From Candidatus Competibacteraceae bacterium (GTDB lineage Bacteria > Pseudomonadota > Gammaproteobacteria > Competibacterales > Competibacteraceae), in NCBI GenBank assembly GCA_027492875.1, contig JAPUDV010000057.1, forward strand, positions 13,766 to 77,765: a stretch of DNA of 64,000 nucleotides, in the 5' to 3' direction. The notes below the pieces were generated by a model. The model ran no database searches, was not told the DNA's origin, and worked only from the letters and a program-made list of their open reading frames with translations. This document shows positions 1 through 8,762 of this stretch, in pieces; the first letter of the stretch is position 1, and each line of letters begins with the position of its first letter. Position numbers and translations under genes: made by a program.

Positions 1-1
1 A

Positions 2-3000
2 ACCATCCTGCGCGCCAAGGACGCCAGCGAAGCCGAGCTGCGCCGGGAATACGAAAAAGAATTGGATCAACTGAGAAATTCATCTGAAATCCAGCAAAAG
101 TTGCTGCACCAAGAATTGAAGCAATCGACTGAACAAAAAGATGAGTTACTCAAAAAAACCGAGCAGCGATATGACACTTGGCTCCGACAATTAGAGAATA
201 ATGCAGAAGCACTTTTTTTATCATGGCGTTGGCGGATTGGGTGCTTCATCGTCCGAATTGCCGAACTTGCTTTAATGCGTAGAAACGTCCGCCTAAGCGC
301 GGATTATATGCGTAATTTATTTAGCGAGATCCGTTTGTACGAGACAAAAAAAAAACAAAGTAATGATGGATACCCAGCACTAAAATACAATTTGAGTCAC
401 TCTAGTACATTAATTAACTGGATGCAGTTATTAAAAATCGATTTCGAGGTTTTATTATGCTCTAAAAGATGGCAAGTAGGCAGTTTATTTGCATGTTTTC
501 CAAAAAGTATTTTTTCGAAGGCAAGAAAAATACTTTATGTTGACAACTTAAAGACAATTTTCCAAGAATTCAAAAGTTGGTTTCCACAACAAAATAACAA
601 TGAAAAAGATATTTATTTCCTGATAACTTGGCTAAATCAAGCGGAGGTTAATTTTAATGATTTACTTGACTCGAAACGCTGGAAAACCGGTCACTCAATT
701 ATATCTTTAATCGAGAGAATCATAGGGCGTGACAAGCCTTATTTAGCTGCTGATCATATCCGCAAGATAATATTGGATTATAATAATTGGAAAAACCATC
801 ATGTTTCCAACTCGTCTCAAGAATCCACATTAGTAAATAAAGAATCACTCGATTTAACAATACGGCGCGATTTTGGTCAACGTAAAAATAAGGATTATAA
901 AAAATCTTCTTCGGTTAATATAGTTATCTACACTAAGGGTAGGCGCTCTTCGTTGCGAAGAGTCTTATTAAGCCTTAGCAAGAATTCGGATATATATCAT
1001 AACAGTTTTTATCTTATTGACGATTCACAAAGCCCTATTCCTGTTGAAAATATACTTGAATGGTCTGATAATTTGCCTATTCGAATTATTAGACCTCAGG
1101 TTCGCGACAATTTTTTAGCCTCAGTATGTGAGATCATGCGGGAAATTAGTCTCGGTGATTTTTGTATTATTCAGGACAACGCTGTTTTAACACCAGACTG
1201 GTTGTCTGGGCTTAATGAGGCAGCTTATTCGTCCAAAAGTATTGGCATCGTAAGTCCAATCACGCCAGCGCATCCTATACATAGCTTCAGAATGAAGCCT
1301 GGTGACAATGCGATGACTTGCGCTAGGAAGTTGCGCTTAGTTACACAATCAGAATTTCCACAAATAGTAATGGCGGATCCTGCGATTTTTTATGTCAAAT
1401 ATTCTGCAGTTAACGATTTTATTTCCGCCACTCAGTCGATGAAAATGGATTTAGTGGTTTTAATGACATCCATTAGTCTTGCGCTTCTAAAAAGGAATTT
1501 TATTACCGTTCTAGCGGATAATACCTATGTACATATAACCAGCAGTCTCGAAGATAACTATCTTCCAAATTTAGAGTATCTCTCTAGTTATTTCCATGGA
1601 AATGACTTGGATTTAATAAAAGAGCTAATCTATATTACCGGCATGCAAAATATGATCAGCCAAAATAATTATTTTGCATCAGATATTAAATTAGTCTATC
1701 AAAAAACGCTGGTGATATTCTTCTCGACCATACAGATTTCTGGTGGTGTTATCATTCTAAATGAATTAGTAAATGATCTGATATTATCCGGCATTAATGT
1801 GATCAGCATTCTGATGAATCCTCACTGGAAAAATACTCCAGAAATGTTTGAGCTTCTTTTCGAGCCGATACCTAAACCTGAAATCGATCAACTTGCGAAT
1901 ACATTACCAGACCATAGCATGCTTCTAGCGACTATGTGGATCACTGCGCGGCCAGTCGCTGAATTAGCGAAGTTAAATCAGAGTTTCAGACCCTATTATT
2001 TCATTCAAGATTACGAACCCCTCTTTTATAATCCTAATAATCCATCTGAAAAATCCTATTATCAAGAAGCCTTGGAAAGTTACCATCTTGATTTTTCACT
2101 TATATCGACATCCGACTGGATAATAGGTCAACTGTATAATCAATTAGGCAATTCTAACCGCGATATTAAAAAAGTATCTATTGGAATAGATCAGGAAGCA
2201 TTTTACACCGATCCAGAAATACGACGCACCAAAAAACCACTACGTTTAATTGCCATGACCCGCCCTAGCACACCGAGACGTGGATTTGAAAATCTCATCA
2301 AAACTTTATCTATCGTTCATAAGCATAACCCAGATATCCAATTCGTTTTCTTCGGCGATAATGACTTAACCATTCATAATATTCCATTCCCTTATAAAAA
2401 TCTGGGTATCATCAAGCAAGAGCAATTACGGCAAGAATACCTGATTTCTCACATTTTTATTGATCTTTCTATTTTTCAGGGATTTGGTTTACCCGCTCTG
2501 GAAGCTATGATCTGTGGTTGTACCTGTATCTTGACTGACAGTGGTGGCGTTTCTGAATATGCCCGCCATGGAGTAAATTCTGTTCTAGTTCCTGTTGATG
2601 ACAATGTCTCTGCTGCCCAAGCCATATTGGATCTAGCGTCCAATGATAAGCTTCGGCAACAGCTAAAGGATGCAGGTCAGCAAACTGCAAGGCAGTTTTC
2701 ATTGCATAATACTGCCCGCGATATTGGTGGTATACTTGAAGAAATCTATCTCCAAAGATCTTCAGAAGCGGCTATTCGCTGCTCCGATTCAACCCGCAAT
2801 ATCATCGTGCCCATTTATAACGAACTACAAGTTGCAAAATTATGCTTGGAGAGCATCGTTAAATATACCGCACTACCCTATCGTGTTTTTTTGGTAGATG
2901 ATTGCTCGGATCAGCATACTGCACAGTATTTACAGAAATTCGCTTGTGAACATCATCATTTTCATTATCTTCGCAATGAGAAAAACCTCGGATTTGTTGG

Positions 3001-3586
3001 AAGCGTTAATGTTGGTATGAGCGCTACACCCGGTGGCGATATTATTTTGCTTAACAGCGACACTATCGTCACACCGGACTGGTTGGACAAACTAACTCGA
3101 TGCGCTTTGAGTAATGATAAAATTGGGATTATTTCTCCATTAACCACCCGCTCTTCACACCTATGGATAAAGATTAACCCTGGTGATTCAATTTTTGACA
3201 CCGCTTCTGCTATCGAAAAAATTTCCAATCGTGACTATCCGGATATAGTAACTCCGGAAGGATGGTGTTTTTATATTAAACGAAATGTTTATGAGCACCT
3301 CGGGGGTTTCGATTCAATTTTTGGTAAGGGGTATTGTGAAGAATCGGATTACTGTATGCTTGCCTTCGCTAATGGCTATAAAATGGTTTGTTGTGATGAT
3401 ACCTTTATTTTTCACGAAGGAATGGTAACATTTAAGGAAGAGAGAGGTCCTCGTTATGAAAAGAATAGGGCAGTCTTTGACCGGCGCTGGAATCCTTTAT
3501 ATCAAAAAATATATGTATCATTTCTGGCCGATAATCCTTTAGGATATCTTAGAAACAAGTATGCATTGTTAGCATCGAAGATTTAA
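2..3586 (+). CDS. Multi-domain glycosyltransferase (coiled coil, triple SxRWxxG repeat, degenerate GT2, GT4, GT2), 5' partial
   Basis: The frame is open from base 2, so the true start lies outside the window; a TTG at 62 is the first in-window initiator. Counting residues from that TTG, a charged coiled coil (to about 40) is followed by three copies of a ~53-residue unit (40-92, 120-172, 190-243), each with Trp exactly 20 residues before the Gly of an SxRWxxG motif. Next comes a GT2-like domain (about 284-510) with QDN where DxD is expected, then a GT4 domain (about 549-883) with FIQDYEPLF and QGFGLPALEAM, then an intact GT2 domain (about 915-1174) with LLNSDT and GYCEESDYC. It probably adds sugars to a surface polysaccharide in the cytoplasm. 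Codon use is strongly AT-rich compared with the next gene, suggesting transfer. Donor and acceptor sugars are unknown. Confidence 0.88.
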   Translation, partial: TILRAKDASEAELRREYEKELDQLRNSSEIQQKLLHQELKQSTEQKDELLKKTEQRYDTWLRQLENNAEALFLSWRWRIGCFIVRIAELALMRRNVRLSADYMRNLFSEIRLYETKKKQSNDGYPALKYNLSHSSTLINWMQLLKIDFEVLLCSKRWQVGSLFACFPKSIFSKARKILYVDNLKTIFQEFKSWFPQQNNNEKDIYFLITWLNQAEVNFNDLLDSKRWKTGHSIISLIERIIGRDKPYLAADHIRKIILDYNNWKNHHVSNSSQESTLVNKESLDLTIRRDFGQRKNKDYKKSSSVNIVIYTKGRRSSLRRVLLSLSKNSDIYHNSFYLIDDSQSPIPVENILEWSDNLPIRIIRPQVRDNFLASVCEIMREISLGDFCIIQDNAVLTPDWLSGLNEAAYSSKSIGIVSPITPAHPIHSFRMKPGDNAMTCARKLRLVTQSEFPQIVMADPAIFYVKYSAVNDFISATQSMKMDLVVLMTSISLALLKRNFITVLADNTYVHITSSLEDNYLPNLEYLSSYFHGNDLDLIKELIYITGMQNMISQNNYFASDIKLVYQKTLVIFFSTIQISGGVIILNELVNDLILSGINVISILMNPHWKNTPEMFELLFEPIPKPEIDQLANTLPDHSMLLATMWITARPVAELAKLNQSFRPYYFIQDYEPLFYNPNNPSEKSYYQEALESYHLDFSLISTSDWIIGQLYNQLGNSNRDIKKVSIGIDQEAFYTDPEIRRTKKPLRLIAMTRPSTPRRGFENLIKTLSIVHKHNPDIQFVFFGDNDLTIHNIPFPYKNLGIIKQEQLRQEYLISHIFIDLSIFQGFGLPALEAMICGCTCILTDSGGVSEYARHGVNSVLVPVDDNVSAAQAILDLASNDKLRQQLKDAGQQTARQFSLHNTARDIGGILEEIYLQRSSEAAIRCSDSTRNIIVPIYNELQVAKLCLESIVKYTALPYRVFLVDDCSDQHTAQYLQKFACEHHHFHYLRNEKNLGFVGSVNVGMSATPGGDIILLNSDTIVTPDWLDKLTRCALSNDKIGIISPLTTRSSHLWIKINPGDSIFDTASAIEKISNRDYPDIVTPEGWCFYIKRNVYEHLGGFDSIFGKGYCEESDYCMLAFANGYKMVCCDDTFIFHEGMVTFKEERGPRYEKNRAVFDRRWNPLYQKIYVSFLADNPLGYLRNKYALLASKI

Positions 3587-3707
3587 AAATATCCATAGAT
3601 TCCTAATATTCTAGACTTCGATACATGGTATTTAATCGAAATTCATGATGAAATTTTTCTATTTGAACCCATACCATAAGATATTGTGACTTTCACGGGA
3701 AACCTCA

Positions 3708-5705
3708 TTGAGTTCTTTTTCTTTATGCGACCTCATCGTTCCCATCTACAATAGCCTTAGCTATGTCCGGGAATGCCTTCACTCCATTCTGAATCATACT
3801 GAGGCTGGCGCTTGCCGGATCATCATCGTTGACGACGCCAGTGATTCCCATACTCATCGTTACTTGCGCTGTATCGCCGCCGAATACCCTGGACAGATCA
3901 CGCTCCACCGCAACCCGGAAAATCTCGGCTTCGTCAAATCCTGCAATCTGGGCATTGCACTGGGCAACGCACCCTTCGTTGTCCTGATCAACAGCGATGT
4001 GGTGGTCACGCCGGGTTGGCTCGAGCGCTTGGTCTCCTGTGCCGAACGCGATCCCCGCATCGCCGCCGTCAACCCCTTCACTAACCACGCCTCCCAAATC
4101 AACTTGCCGCTGGCCCCCGGCGCCAACTTTTTCGGCATGGATGAGTATCTCCAGCGCCATGGGCCAACCTCCGCCGCCGATGTCGTCACCAGCGTCGGGT
4201 TCTGTCTGCTGTTGCGGCGTTCGGCACTGGAGCGGGTGGGTGTTTTCGACGAAATTTACGGGCACGGCTACTGCGAAGAGTCCGATCTATGCATGAGACT
4301 GACCACCCATGGTTACCGCACCACAGTCGCCGGTGACGTTTACGTCTACCACAAAGGTCGGGGCACCTTCACCGACCGGGGCGAACGTTACCGACGCAAC
4401 CGCGCCCTGTTCGATAGCCGCTGGCTCGGGGACTATCGGCGTCAATTCCGCGTCTTTCGCCGCGCCGATCCGCTCGGCCCCACCCGCGCCCTGTTCGCTA
4501 CCCGCCAGCGCTGGAACCCGATGCCGGTGGTCTGGGAAACGGCGCGGGCGATGCTGGCGGCTTGGCAGCGGCGCGACGGGTTGGATTTGCTTCGTTCCAC
4601 CCTGCGCGGCGTCCTGCGTCTGCCAGGTGCCCGTCGGCCGCTGGCCACTCCAGAAGACGTGCGGCAGTTCACCCGTCCTGGGCGGCTACGAGTGACTTAT
4701 CTACTCCACCATCTGGTCGTGGCCGGCGGGGTGTTGTCGGTGATTCAACTGGTCAACGAGTTGATCCTGCTCGGCGTGGAAGCGCGCATCGTGGTACTGT
4801 TCGAGGATCCGGCGGTTTACGACTGGACCCCGCTTTATACCCAACCGCTTATTTTTCGCAACGAACGCGAGTTATTGCAGAATTTCCCCGACAGCGACAT
4901 CGCCGTGGCAACCCTGTGGAATACCGCTCCTTGGGTTGCCGAACTGGTTCGGCGCGGTCGTGCGCGCACCGCCGCCTACTTCTTGCAAGACTACGAGCCC
5001 TGGTTTTTTCCCGAGGCGAAAACGGTCGCCCGCGAGCGGGTACGGGCTACTTATGCCCTGATCCCCCATCGGATCGTCAAATCCGATTGGCTGCAAGGGA
5101 TGCTGGCCAGCGACGGCTACCCCACCCAAAAAATTTTGCTGGGTATGAATCTGGCGCGGTTCTATCCTCGCGATGGCGTCCGCAGTCATCCTGTCGTCCT
5201 GGCCATGGCCCGCCCGCAGACCCCCCGGCGCGGCTTTGAACCCATGGTCGCCGCCTTGGCGCATATCAAGGCGACCCGACCCGAAGTCGAAATCGTGCTG
5301 TTTGGCGACCGCTTTTTGAGCAAACAGCAGATTCCCTTTCCCTTCCGCGACGAAGGTGTGGTGATCGACCAAAACCGGCTGGCGGAACTGTATTCGGAAG
5401 CCACGGTTTTTATCGATGGTTCCGATTTTCAGGGCTTCGGGCGCTGCGGGCTGGAGGCGATGGCCTGCGGCGCGGCCTGTGTGCTCACCCATGTTGGCGG
5501 TGTCGATGAGTACGCCCAGGATGGGATCAATGCCCTACTCGTGCCACCCCAACGCCCGGATCGCTTCGCCGGGGCGATGCTGCGACTGCTCGACGACACC
5601 GAATTGCGGGAACGGTTGATCGAGGCCGGGCTGGAGACCGTGCAACGGTTTTGCCACAAGCGGGAAGGACGGGAAACGCTGGAATATTTCAGGAGCCTGC
5701 TGTGA
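3708..5705 (+). CDS. GT2-GT4 fusion glycosyltransferase
   Basis: 665 residues from a TTG; no better initiator lies upstream and the preceding 121 bp are AT-rich non-coding. The N-terminal GT2 domain (about 8-250) has IVPIYNSL, LINSDVVVTPGW and GYCEESDLC. The C-terminal GT4 domain (about 330-665) has FLQDYEPWFF, RPQTPRRGF and DFQGFGRCGLEAMACG, with a GT4-type EX7E-like acid region. The same two modules occur in opposite order in the preceding gene, yet this copy is GC-rich, so the genes have different histories. It ends in a GTGA overlap with the next GT2 gene, so the two are translationally coupled. Likely role: polysaccharide chain synthesis at the cytoplasmic face; specificity cannot be read from sequence. 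Confidence 0.9.
   Translation: MSSFSLCDLIVPIYNSLSYVRECLHSILNHTEAGACRIIIVDDASDSHTHRYLRCIAAEYPGQITLHRNPENLGFVKSCNLGIALGNAPFVVLINSDVVVTPGWLERLVSCAERDPRIAAVNPFTNHASQINLPLAPGANFFGMDEYLQRHGPTSAADVVTSVGFCLLLRRSALERVGVFDEIYGHGYCEESDLCMRLTTHGYRTTVAGDVYVYHKGRGTFTDRGERYRRNRALFDSRWLGDYRRQFRVFRRADPLGPTRALFATRQRWNPMPVVWETARAMLAAWQRRDGLDLLRSTLRGVLRLPGARRPLATPEDVRQFTRPGRLRVTYLLHHLVVAGGVLSVIQLVNELILLGVEARIVVLFEDPAVYDWTPLYTQPLIFRNERELLQNFPDSDIAVATLWNTAPWVAELVRRGRARTAAYFLQDYEPWFFPEAKTVARERVRATYALIPHRIVKSDWLQGMLASDGYPTQKILLGMNLARFYPRDGVRSHPVVLAMARPQTPRRGFEPMVAALAHIKATRPEVEIVLFGDRFLSKQQIPFPFRDEGVVIDQNRLAELYSEATVFIDGSDFQGFGRCGLEAMACGAACVLTHVGGVDEYAQDGINALLVPPQRPDRFAGAMLRLLDDTELRERLIEAGLETVQRFCHKREGRETLEYFRSLL
5691..5695 (+). 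promoter_or_regulatory. Ribosome binding site fixing the GTG start at 5702
   Basis: AGGAG lies 6 nt before GTG 5702, inside the end of the upstream gene. It favours the GTG that overlaps the upstream stop codon over the longer in-frame extension beginning at 5651. Confidence 0.65.
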
Positions 5706-6802
5706 GCCTGGAACACTCGGAAAACCCTGGAAGGAATCGCGGCCCGACTCTACCCACCCCCCAGTCGGAGGCGGTGACGGCGATCCTGATCGTCAACTAT
5801 CGCCGTGCCGCCGATACCCTGGAATGCCTGAATTCCCTGACGCGGGTGAGCACTCCGCCTTTTCAGGTCTTCCTGGCCGACAATGGTTCTGGACCAGAGG
5901 ACGTGGCGACGCTGGCCGGATACGCGGCTCAATATCCTGATTGGCTCCACTTTATCGCTTATTCGGACAACACCGGCTTTACCGGCGCCCACAACCGGCT
6001 GCTGGCGGACATTATCCGGGACGGCCGCTACCCCTACATCCTGTTGCTCAACAACGATACCGTGGTCGAGTCGGACTTTCTGGCGCGGATGTTGGCGCGG
6101 ATGGACCCTGAGCGACGGATCGGGATGGTGGCGGCGCGGGTGATGCGATACGCCGACCGCGAGCAGGTGGACAATCTGGGGATCACTTTTTATCAATGTG
6201 GGCTGGCCTCCAACCGCAAGTCAGCGGGCAACCCCCTGCTCGGTCCCAGCGGCAATTGCGCGCTATATGCTACCGAGATGCTGCATCAGGTTTACCGGGT
6301 CACTGGCGAATACTTCGACGAGCATTTTTTCTGCTATGCCGAAGACACGGACCTCGCCTGGCGGGCCGTGCTGCTGGGCTACCGGGCGGCCTATGCCGAA
6401 GACGCCCGGGTGTACCACAAAGGATCGGTGGCCAGCGGCGGCCCCAACAGCGATTTCGTACTGTATCACGGCATCCGCAATTCGCTGTTCGTCCTGGTCA
6501 AGAACGTGCCCGCCCGCCTATTGGGGCGTAATCTGTTCTGGATACTGGCCCTGCACGCGGCCATTCTGTTGCGCTATGCGGTGAAGGGTAAATTGAGGAT
6601 CGTCTACCGCTTGTACCGCGATTTTCTGCGCGGTCTGCCGGTGATGAGCCACAAGCGTCGCTTGATTCAACAGCAGCGGCGGATTCAGCTTGACCAGATC
6701 GCGGACATGGTCAGCCGGCAATTTTACGAACGAGGCTATGTGCTGGGTGCGTTGCGGGATTTGTTCCGAACATCCATGGCTACAACCGAACAACGTTCCT
6801 GA
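5702..6802 (+). CDS. GT2 glycosyltransferase, rhamnosyltransferase-like
   Basis: 366 residues from the GTG that overlaps the previous stop (GTGA) and is preceded by AGGAG. A single GT2 domain begins with AILIVNYRRA, carries the nucleotide-sugar motif LLLNNDTVVES and the acceptor-side FFCYAEDTDLAWRA, then YHKGSVAS. The C-terminal ~100 residues are basic and amphipathic, as in membrane-associated dTDP-rhamnosyl and related transferases. With rmlACD near the other end of the window, dTDP-rhamnose is a reasonable donor, but that is inference. It is in an operon with the two preceding glycosyltransferases and the downstream sulfotransferase (10-nt gap). Confidence 0.88.
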   Translation: MSLEHSENPGRNRGPTLPTPQSEAVTAILIVNYRRAADTLECLNSLTRVSTPPFQVFLADNGSGPEDVATLAGYAAQYPDWLHFIAYSDNTGFTGAHNRLLADIIRDGRYPYILLLNNDTVVESDFLARMLARMDPERRIGMVAARVMRYADREQVDNLGITFYQCGLASNRKSAGNPLLGPSGNCALYATEMLHQVYRVTGEYFDEHFFCYAEDTDLAWRAVLLGYRAAYAEDARVYHKGSVASGGPNSDFVLYHGIRNSLFVLVKNVPARLLGRNLFWILALHAAILLRYAVKGKLRIVYRLYRDFLRGLPVMSHKRRLIQQQRRIQLDQIADMVSRQFYERGYVLGALRDLFRTSMATTEQRS

Positions 6803-6812
6803 AGTGAGTTGA

Positions 6813-7559
6813 ATGCGCCAAGTGGATTTTCTGATCGCGGGCACCCAGAAAGGCGGTACGACGGCGCTGGATCTGTATTTGCGTACCCATCCCGAACTGT
6901 GCATGGCAACCCGGAAAGAGGTGCATTTTTTTGACCGGGATGACTATTTTCAAGGAGATGCAGTAGATTATTCGGCGTACCACTCGTTCTTTAGCCCCAA
7001 CGCATCCCAACGTTTGCTGGGAGAAGCCACGCCGATTTACCTGTACTGGCACAGCGCACCGCGACGGATCTGGGCATACAACCCTCGAATGAAGATCATC
7101 GTAATTTTGCGCAATCCCATCGAGCGCGCCTATTCCCACTGGAATATGGAGCGGGATCGAGACGCGGATTTCCTACCCTTTTGGGAAGCCATCCAGCAGG
7201 AGCGAGAACGTTGCCGGGAGGCATTGCCCCAGCAGCACCGGGTTTATTCCTATGTTGATCGCGGTTTTTACACCGAGCAGTTGAGAAGGCTATGGCGCTA
7301 TTTCCCGCCGGAACAAATGCTGATTCTCCGACATGAAGCCTTGCGGGAAACGCCACAGCCGGTTCTGGACCAGATTTGCGATTTCCTCGGCGTGGCTTGC
7401 TCGTCGGTCGCGACGACCATCAATGCCCATTCGCGCCCCTATGCGACGACCATGACCGAGCGGGAAACAGCGTATTTACGGTGGCTATTTGAATACGACA
7501 TCAGAGCGCTGGAACGGATGTTGGGATGGGATTGCAGCGCGTGGCTGGCGGATCATTGA
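6813..7559 (+). CDS. PAPS-dependent sulfotransferase
   Basis: 248 residues. The 5'-phosphosulfate loop AGTQKGGTTAL is at residues 7-17, and the 3'-phosphate-binding stretch VILRNPIERAYSHW follows in the middle, the two diagnostic motifs of the sulfotransferase fold. The family transfers sulfate from PAPS to a hydroxyl or amine. Position at the end of a glycosyltransferase operon suggests that sugar or glycan residues are sulfated. The length suits a minimal soluble single-domain enzyme, and no membrane segment is visible. It converges on the prolyl isomerase gene with 72 bp between stops. Confidence 0.9.
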   Translation: MRQVDFLIAGTQKGGTTALDLYLRTHPELCMATRKEVHFFDRDDYFQGDAVDYSAYHSFFSPNASQRLLGEATPIYLYWHSAPRRIWAYNPRMKIIVILRNPIERAYSHWNMERDRDADFLPFWEAIQQERERCREALPQQHRVYSYVDRGFYTEQLRRLWRYFPPEQMLILRHEALRETPQPVLDQICDFLGVACSSVATTINAHSRPYATTMTERETAYLRWLFEYDIRALERMLGWDCSAWLADH

Positions 7560-7581
7560 GTCTAAGCACCTGCACAAAAAC

Positions 7582-7606
7582 TCCCCTCTCCCACGGGGAG
7601 AGGGGA
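7582..7606. repeat. CT/GA palindrome between convergent genes
   Basis: CCCCTCTCCC (7583-7592) and GGGAGAGGGG (7596-7605) form a 10-bp stem with a 3-nt loop, extended by a T:A pair. It lies just after the sulfotransferase stop, with no T run on either strand, so it may be a weak bidirectional terminator. It belongs to the same CT/GA palindrome type as copies found inside coding regions at 20,977 and 21,238. Confidence 0.6.
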
Positions 7607-7631
7607 TTAGGCACCGATAGAATCTAATTCT

Positions 7632-8612
7632 CTATCGAACGGGGGGCAGAGGGGGTGGAGATGGCGGGGGAGCATTGGGCACGCCAAGCGCACCGGCTCC
7701 TCCAGTCAGGGCATTGATCATCCCTAGATTGAAGGCATCCGGCTTCGGATAGAAGCGCACGACGTACTCTTTATGGTTGGTATCTTGGAAATCCTTGGTC
7801 AGTTTCTCGAGAATCCGGGCCTTGACTTGTTCGAAAGGCGGCACGGTTTCAGGTTGGCGCGAAATCAGCTTGATGATATGGTAGCCGTATTGGGTCTCGA
7901 CCACGCCGCTCAGTTCACCGGGTTGCAAGGCGAACGCGACATCTTCAAACGGTTTCACCAGCGTACCTCGCGTCACCAGCTTCGGGAGTATACCGCCCTG
8001 CCGGGCCGATGCTTTGTCATCCGAATTCTTCCGCGCCAATTCGCTAAAGTCGGCGCCGCCGCGCAGTTCCGCCAATAAGGCCTCAGCCCGTTTGCGCTTT
8101 TCACCGTTGGGATCCTCGCAGGGGCACAGGGGCGCATTGATGAGGATATGCGCCACCTCGAGTTGCTCGGGCCGGGTAAATTCCTTGCGGTGGGTCTGGT
8201 AGTACTCCTGGGCCAGATCGGTGAAGTCGGGCTGCTTGAGACCCGCCTTGAACTGGTCGACGACCGCGCTCACTAACACCTTGCGCTGGGCCATCTGCAA
8301 TTGAGCCTGGATGTCGGGCTGGTCAGGTATTTTCAGACGTTCCGCCTCCCGAACCAACCGCTCCTCGGTATACAGCTCCAGCAGAAACTCCTGCAGGGTG
8401 GTGAGGTCGTGTTCGATGCCGGAACGCTGTTTGGGCGGTAACCCCAACAGCGCCTTTTGGTAATCCGCGACGGTAATGGTTAGTTCAGAGTCCTTGACCA
8501 AGGGGGTTTCAGGCGGGAGCAAACCGCCAAGCGCCGTCTGCTCGGCCCGGACGGTCGTTGCGGCAATAACCAGAATAGCGGTGGCTATAAGCCGAATCAG
8601 TACATTCATCAT
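7632..8612 (-). CDS. Periplasmic PpiC/SurA-type peptidyl-prolyl cis-trans isomerase
   Basis: 326 residues from an ATGATG pair; the longer reading gives an N-terminus that would bury the signal peptide. The signal sequence starts NVLIRLIATAILV and is probably cut after VRA. A SurA-N-like helical region precedes one parvulin domain (about 150-255) with LEVAHILINA, the DFSELARKNSDD helix, GGILPKL and YGYHIIKL. The tail is proline-rich (PPPSPPPLPP). The role is folding or chaperoning secreted proteins in the periplasm. It lies just downstream of a strong terminator that closes the gene of the adjacent secreted protein. An extra insert, PLCPCEDPNGEK, lies within the parvulin domain. Confidence 0.9.
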   Translation of the reverse strand: MMNVLIRLIATAILVIAATTVRAEQTALGGLLPPETPLVKDSELTITVADYQKALLGLPPKQRSGIEHDLTTLQEFLLELYTEERLVREAERLKIPDQPDIQAQLQMAQRKVLVSAVVDQFKAGLKQPDFTDLAQEYYQTHRKEFTRPEQLEVAHILINAPLCPCEDPNGEKRKRAEALLAELRGGADFSELARKNSDDKASARQGGILPKLVTRGTLVKPFEDVAFALQPGELSGVVETQYGYHIIKLISRQPETVPPFEQVKARILEKLTKDFQDTNHKEYVVRFYPKPDAFNLGMINALTGGAGALGVPNAPPPSPPPLPPVR

Positions 8613-8724
8613 AAAAAATGACACCAGTAGCGATTTTACGGATATTGCGAAATCACTCGAGCACTTCGCGGCGTTTACCAAGAAGAACGCCGATGCCGAG
8701 TCAAGACCGGCATCGGCGTCCGAT

Positions 8725-8753
8725 GGAAAAAACGCTCCCGCGAGGGAGCGTTT
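8725..8753 (-). terminator. Rho-independent terminator after the first secreted-protein gene
   Basis: On the minus strand, AAACGCTCCC pairs with GGGAGCGTTT around a TCGC loop and runs into TTTTTTCC. It starts 10 nt past the stop codon of the 598-residue secreted protein and ahead of the prolyl isomerase gene. Confidence 0.9.
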
Positions 8754-8762
8754 GGCAGGCGA

